A stretch of 64,000 nucleotides of DNA from Adiantum capillus-veneris. Taxonomy: Eukaryota > Streptophyta > Polypodiopsida > Polypodiales > Pteridaceae. Below are positions 58,805-64,000 of the stretch, piece after piece. The notes below the pieces were generated by a model that worked only from the letters and a program-made list of their open reading frames with translations, did no database searches and was not told the origin of the DNA. The stretch is from contig CM043953.1 of assembly GCA_014529385.2 (NCBI GenBank), positions 71,463,372 to 71,527,371 on the forward strand, read 5' to 3'. Each line of letters opens with the position of its first letter. Position 1 is the stretch's first letter. The translations under genes were made by a program, and so were the position numbers.

Positions 58805-59035
58805 TGTTGGAATTAGGGTTGCATGAAAACACACACATCTTGGAGAAGACAAAGGAAGCTCAAGGCACACAGCAAAGAGTGTATTACTTAGTGTGCAATA
58901 TGGAAAGATAAGTTAGTCCTAGCGTTATGGACGTATATACAATGCACGGGGGGGAAAACCTCCTAGTGAGGGAAAAAATGCCCCGGCAGTCCTAAGTGTG
59001 TTCACACACATCACTACCACATGTATATGGTAACA
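58805..59035 (-). repeat. 3' LTR of second copia, 231 bp
   Basis: Plus-strand TGTTGGAATTAGGG...TATGGTAACA. The sense start TGTTACCATATACATG follows the PPT. The other LTR is not in the window. Confidence 0.8.
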
Positions 59036-59047
59036 AATCCCCCTTAG
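59036..59047 (-). promoter_or_regulatory. Polypurine tract of second copia
   Basis: Sense CTAAGGGGGATT abuts the 3' LTR. Confidence 0.8.
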
Positions 59048-59892
59048 GAGTGATGCAGTGAATGAGAGCTGGCACATAGAGTATAGGGAAGTGCCATGCC
59101 TTGAGAATCATGATCAGTCCATAAAGGGGAGTAAGCCCAAAACTTTACAGAAAGCTTCAAACTTCTCACGAGACAATGCCTTTGTAAAAGATCTTCAAGG
59201 TTGTCCTGTGTTGGCACATAAGCCAAGCTTCTCTCTGCTAATGAGAGCCTCTCCCAGACATAGTGGTAATGCACCTCAATGTACTTTGTGTGAGCATGAA
59301 AAACTGGGTTCCTTGCAACTGTCAATGCACTCTCACTGTCAATGTAGATAGTGTTGGCACTGTCCTGTCCAACACCCAAATCAGCCATAAGGCGTGTGAG
59401 CCATACACACTCACATGTAGCTCTAAAGACTGCCTTGTACTCAGCCTCACAACTAGAAGTGGCCACAGTAGTTTTCTTCTTGTTCAACCATGATATACAC
59501 GAGCTACCAAGCATGAAACAAAAACCACTTGTGGATATTTTTGTGTTAAAACAACTTGCCCAATTTGAGTCCGAAAAAGCATGTAAGTCTTGCGGTAACG
59601 ATCCCCCCTTGGGATAAAACAAGCCTAGATGTAAAGTGCCATGCAAGTAGCAAAAAATCATCTTAACAGCCTGCCAATTCTTAGACCCTAGGCTATGCAT
59701 GAATCTATTGACATGTGAGACTGCAAAATGAATATCCGGCCTCATGTTGCATACATAAATGAGGCAGCCAACAGGAGTTTGGTAAAGAGTGACATTAGCA
59801 GGATCACCAACATCATGAAGACTCGATTTCAAACTTGTTTCCATGGGAGTGGCAATAGGTTTGCAATCCTCAAGTCCAAACTTGCATAGCAA
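59044..59892 (-). pseudogene. Copia RNase H and end of RT
   Basis: Begins with MLCKFGLEDCKPIATPMETS and YQTPVGCLIYVCNMRPDIHF (end of RT), then FSDSNWASCFNTKISTSGFC, SSCEAEYKAVFRATCECVWL and YIDSESALTVARNPVFHAHT. The RNase H acidic residues appear present; the ADLLTK end reads LEDLLQ. This 282-codon frame is intact across RNase H. Confidence 0.88.
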
Positions 59893-60565
59893 TGTCTCTA
59901 TGTAGCTTTTCTGACACAGGCAATACCACCATCACACTGCTTAAACTGTATGCCCAAGTAATGATGGAACAACCCCAAATTTTCATCTTGAAAGTAGCAT
60001 TTAAATCAGCCTTAAATCCAGCAATATGTCTCTCACTTGGTCTAGTGATTAGTAAATCATCCACATAGATAACGACAATGAGAAGTACATCACCCTCACG
60101 CTTTACATACAATGTGCATTTGGTTGGACTACTATAAAAGTCTCATTTGACCAAATGAGTGTCAGTCTTCTCATAACAGGCATGAGGAGATTGCTTCAAC
60201 CCATACAAAGCTTTCTTACATTTGCACACTTTATCTTCCTCACCTTTAATGACAAAACCGCGAGGCTGCGCTACATAAACTTCCTCAAATATGTCACCAT
60301 TCAAGAAAGCAGTAACAATGTATGATTGATGTACATCCCAACCAAAATGAGTTGACAATGCACATAGAAAATGCACAGTAGTCATACGACAAGTGGGAGC
60401 AAAAGTCTCTTCATAATCTATGCTTTTTTGTTGTGCATAACATTTTGCAACAAGCCGAGCCTTATAGCGATCAATCTCACCACCCGGCTTGCGTTTCCTT
60501 GTAAACCCACTTTGTACCAATGGCATTTTTTCCAAGAGGCAAATCACATAAAGTCCATGTGTCAT
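59870..60565 (-). pseudogene. Copia reverse transcriptase
   Basis: Two frames. The first (60143-60565) has YKARLVAKCYAQQKSIDYEE, TFAPTCRMTTV and LYGLKQSPHACYE. The first catalytic box reads HQSYIVTAFLNGD in place of MDVK-AFLNGD, so the first Asp is Tyr. The second (59870-60112) has IYVDDLL with both Asp intact (60056-60067). RT would be inactive. Confidence 0.87.
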
Positions 60566-61250
60566 TTTCTATAAGTGCATCATATTCAAATTGCATGGCC
60601 GCCATCCAATTTTTTGAATTTTGTGCTTCATCAAAAGACAGAGGTTCTTCAACATCATGTAAGTTAGACACATCCAAAGCATAACAATCTAATGCATAAG
60701 ATGCATGGCGAGAACCTAAACGAGTACAACTAGACAAAGGTGCATCCAGTTTATTGTCACGCAAAGTATGCACCGGCCATTTTGGCATACCTCTAGCCTG
60801 CTCATTCTCAACCCTTTTCTCATCAAGTACATCATGTACATCTGCATCAGTAATATGCTGATCTATAACATTTTCAGAAACCCCCATAGGCTGTACATTT
60901 GCCTCATTGGAATTTACATTAGAACTTTCACCACTAAAAGGAGGTGACAAAGTGTCATAAATGTCCTATGAGCTTACATTATTGTCTCTAGTACATGACA
61001 GCAAGGGTTGAACAGAACCTTCCACAAACACATCACGTGAGACCAAGATACGCTTTGTTTGCGGATGATGCAAACTATAACCTTTGCTTTCAACACTATA
61101 ACCAACAAATTGTGGCAGCAAAGCATATGCCAAACAGCCAGAAACACGCACGTGTTCAATAAAAGGCTTTTTATCATGCCATGATTCATATGGAGTCATA
61201 GACTGCAAAGCTTTTGTAGGACACCTGTTTAGTACATAAGTGGCACACAT
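60477..61250 (-). pseudogene. Copia integrase C terminus and RT start
   Basis: 60966-61250 has MCATYVLNRCPTKALQSMTP, YESWHDKKP and the VSRDVFVEG motif of copia integrase C termini. 60477-60950 leads into RT with EPLSFDEAQNSKNWMAAMQF, ALIENDTWTLCDLP and AIGTKWVYK. The parts are in one frame separated by a stop near 60966. Confidence 0.82.
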
Positions 61251-61291
61251 GATGGCTTCAAGTCAAAACGAATGCGAAAAAGCTTGATTTT

Positions 61292-62718
61292 TTACCATAC
61301 ATCGTCCCATTCCGTAAGTGACCTATTTTTCCTCTTAGCAACACCATTTTGTTGAGACGTATAAGGCACTGTACATTGGTGTTTTATCCCATGACTAGCA
61401 AGAAATGCATTTAATTCAAGAGACATATACTCCCCCCCTCGATCGGAATGGAGGGTGCCCATAGTACATTTCGAGACATTTTCAGCCATAGCCAGATATT
61501 GTTTGAAGCACATAATACTTTGGACTTCTCTTTAAGCGGATACACCCATGCATGCTTGGAGTAATCATCAATGAAAGTCACGAAGTAAAGGTAATTGCCC
61601 AAGGAAGTTTGCATGGGTCCACAAACATCATTATGCACAAGTTGTAACCTGCATGTGGCCCTAACTAAACCATCCTTTGGAAACTTTAAATGTTGCATCA
61701 TACCCAAAATACAACCTTCAAAAATGTGTTTGATAGGTGCTTCAAGAGGCAGCAAAGAAGCAACCATATAAGATTTCTGCAAACGCAACAAACTAGCAAA
61801 ATATAGATGCCCAAAACATGCATGCCAAACTTTTGCATCTAAAATAGCCTTTGTATCCACAAGATCATTTGCAAAATTATGCCCACACTTGTCATACAAA
61901 GTGAGCTTATACGGTCCACGACATAAAATGCTAGATGCAACAATTTCACCAAAGCTAAGATCATGTATTGTACATTTGTCATCCACAAATTTGACTACAA
62001 GATCAAGTCTAGCCAGTGCACATACAAACAAAAGATTCTTCTTGATTCCAGGTACATAAAGTGCATCAGCAAGTTTGAAAGAACTACCATTTGCAGCAGT
62101 CAACATAATATTTCTAACTCCCTTAACAGGATAAGAGGCATTGTTGGCACAAGTGACTAAATTCCCATGGGGGACATCCTCGAGAGAGGTAAACAAGTCA
62201 CGATGAGAGGTAATGTGCTTTCTAGCACCACTATCAAAGTACCACACTTGAGCATCTGCAGTAACTAACAAACATGCATCATGGACAGGAGGATCATAAG
62301 TGCACTTTGCACTAAAATCCCATTCTACATCAACATGAACATCACAATCTCGTTTCACAAAAGACTCAACAATAGCTACATTTGTAGTGGAACCAGCCTC
62401 TTTCTTCTTAGCCTCTTCGGCCTTCAACTTAGGACACTGCTTGATCAAGTGATCACTAGCTTTACAATGATGGCAACACATCTTCTTTTTGCCCTTAGCA
62501 CAAGAATTCCCAAATGAATTGCTGCCAGCAAAAGCATTAGGGTGAGCAGTTGATTTATCACTCGCACAAGAACCATGAGAAGTGGCTGCATTACTATTAC
62601 CACTTTTTTTTAGCAGCAATAAAGGCATGTTCAACTGCACGATATCTAGTCCTGTTTTTTCTAGAAAGCAACTCTTGCAACAGCAATGTGCATAACGCAT
62701 CAAACTTGACAACTTCAA
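61292..62718 (-). pseudogene. Copia gag end, protease and integrase
   Basis: The 435-codon frame (61411-62718) has a knuckle CCHHCKASDHLIKQC, protease VWYFDSGARKHITSH, the integrase finger (VWHACFGHL, then IFEGCILGMMQ where the first Cys is Phe) and VHNDVCGPM with the first catalytic Asp. 61292-61513 adds LHSDRGGEYMS (second Asp) and NGVAKRKNRS, where the catalytic Glu is Lys. Integrase is therefore inactive. Missing residues at the 5' end belong to gag. Confidence 0.87.
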
Positions 62719-62836
62719 GATTTCCTCGGGTCATGAGTCTCCAAGTACTAGCAAAACTCTAGTAAGAATTTGGCAAGGCATCAAGAACAGCCTGCACAAG
62801 GGAACTGTCTGAAATGACTTCACCTATAGAAATAAG

Positions 62837-63097
62837 TTACTCATTGATATCCTTGACACTAGCAAGGAAAGTGTCCATGTCATCTTCCTCATGCATAATC
62901 TTTGACTCCAGCTCTTTACGCAGCAATGCAATTTTAGCCAGATAATTGACAAACATGGGGGCATCATCATTAGCACATTCATGTGCAAAATCAAAGCTGT
63001 CAATGTTCATTCTACTTTCTTGGTTATTGTCAGCCATGTTAATTAAACTTATGTATGGAATACTTTGTGCTTTGGTACCCTCAAAAACCTTAGTCAT
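62837..63097 (-). pseudogene. Chimeric gag: gypsy start joined to copia gag
   Basis: One 86-codon frame starts with the gypsy gag N terminus (MADNNQESRMNIDSFDFAHE, PMFVNYL), nearly identical to that at 51196, and continues without a break into IALLRKELESKIMHEEDDMD, which looks like copia gag. The junction is at about 62938. Leader sequence up to about 63200 also follows the gypsy element. The fusion could arise by template switching between co-packaged RNAs or by DNA-level repair. Inference: it is a recombination product, not an artefact, because the frame is continuous. Confidence 0.75.
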
Positions 63098-63200
63098 TAC
63101 TCTTCTTTAGCTTTGAAAATAAGCTCTCAAGCAACCACACCCATTGTTTAGACACTATTGATTGCAAAGACTAGTGGAGAGGGTCTAACATTGCTTGGTT

Positions 63201-64000
63201 GATTATGGTTCCTATTGAATAGATGCTTGTTCATAGTGAGTATTTTGTGTTAAGAGGAATATAATTATTGTTTTATGTGATGTTTATTGCTAACCGATAA
63301 TGAATCATTGATTTAATACTTGTTGATTTGTGTTTTGACATCCACAACTTCAACTCAAATTTTTAGGGTCTTCTGCTCAAAATTTGGATGAACGGGAAAG
63401 CACACGAGACGCAATGCAATGGAGTGTAGCACAATGGAGAATTTGGTCAAAACTTGTTCGTCTGCTCGCACTCTTTGAATTGAGTCTTGGGTCGCAGAAA
63501 ACAGAGTTCATATCAAAAAGTTCTGTTGTTTTTAGTACAATCAAGCTTAATGCAGGTTTCGTCTTTGTTAAGCGTTCGCTATCGTCTTGCCATTTTTAAT
63601 GTCAACTTTTTTGAATCGATTTATTATTTTACTATTCATATTGTAGCCGTCAACCTTGAGTCTCACTTATCTCTATTTTGAGGACTCTTTTATTATTGAA
63701 GTCTCCTTTTACCTACTTTCTTGGGTGTCGTCTCTCGCCCACTTTGAACGTTCGACAAGCTGTGGATGTCATGATGGGTTATCTCTCTTTGAGCTGGCCA
63801 CAAATACCCCGCTCGTAGAGACTTCTCTTACTTTACAAAGAGTAAGGCCAAAATTGGGTTAACTAAAGCATAAAGAGGGGCCTCGTTAACCCTCACGGAC
63901 ACCCTATCACCTTTGACGGACGCATATTATTTATTTGATTGAGTCATGGACCGGACTTGTCGGTCCAATAGGTGTGTAGGTGATCGCCGATAAGAGGCAC
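63201..64000. other. Right edge, nothing recognised
   Basis: AT-rich sequence. Two short plus-strand frames (63384-63681) have no recognised motif. No LTR of the second copia element was found here. Confidence 0.5.

Larger units (their letters stand above)
58805..62938 (-). mobile_element. Second Ty1/copia element, 5' end replaced
   Basis: A 231-bp 3' LTR, PPT and copia pol in the order gag-PR-IN-RT-RH (minus strand) are present. The frames shift at least five times. The 5' LTR, PBS and start of gag are missing: at about 62938 the sequence changes to the gag start of the gypsy family seen at 51 kb. It is not closely similar to the copia element at 7.5 kb. Confidence 0.88.

Overview
The window is plant nuclear DNA. 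Almost everything coding-like in it belongs to LTR retrotransposons: Ty1/copia and Ty3/gypsy polyproteins with plant-type primer-binding sites, a chromodomain gypsy, and a 19.5-kb Tat-like gypsy element. Long CT/CA/GA/TA microsatellites and diverged duplications separate them. No intact host gene, rRNA, tRNA or CRISPR array was seen. The repeat density suggests a large vascular-plant genome; the species cannot be read from the sequence.

Layout, left to right. 0.9-3.8 kb: decayed chromodomain-type gypsy pol (minus). 5.0-7.3 kb: CT/CA/TA microsatellites and a 350-bp duplication, one copy of which carries a run of 27 C. 7.5-13.1 kb: copia element with two 192-bp LTRs about 97% identical, a Met-tRNA PBS and a PPT. 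Its 1235-codon frame is nearly open but has lost several catalytic or zinc residues. 13-19 kb: non-coding DNA with repeats. 19,080-38,598: giant Tat-like gypsy (minus) with 928-bp LTRs, a perfect 5-bp GGGGC target duplication, PBS and PPT. 38.6-41 kb: repeats of the same family as at 16.5-18.3 kb, so the giant element landed inside a repeat cluster. 42.0-53.2 kb: gypsy composite in which one LTR serves two internal regions. 53.2-55.2 kb: decayed coding region of unknown kind. 55.2-58.2 kb: inverted repeat, a 552-bp tandem duplication and a compound microsatellite. 58.8-62.9 kb: second copia element (minus), its 5' end replaced by a gypsy gag start at 62.9-63.2 kb.

The giant element is the most interesting part. 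In its sense direction it reads LTR, PBS, leader, gag, protease, RT, RNase H, integrase, a second retropepsin-like domain with a basic tail, a long spacer, a coiled-coil reading frame of about 1,100 codons, PPT, LTR. The leader before gag and the spacer before the 3' reading frame each carry a degenerate repeat array marked by the same 24-bp palindrome (half-site AGACATCCTACG). The two arrays are homologous and in the same orientation. This suggests a shared cis-element in front of two transcription or translation units. Many stops and frameshifts show that this copy is no longer active.
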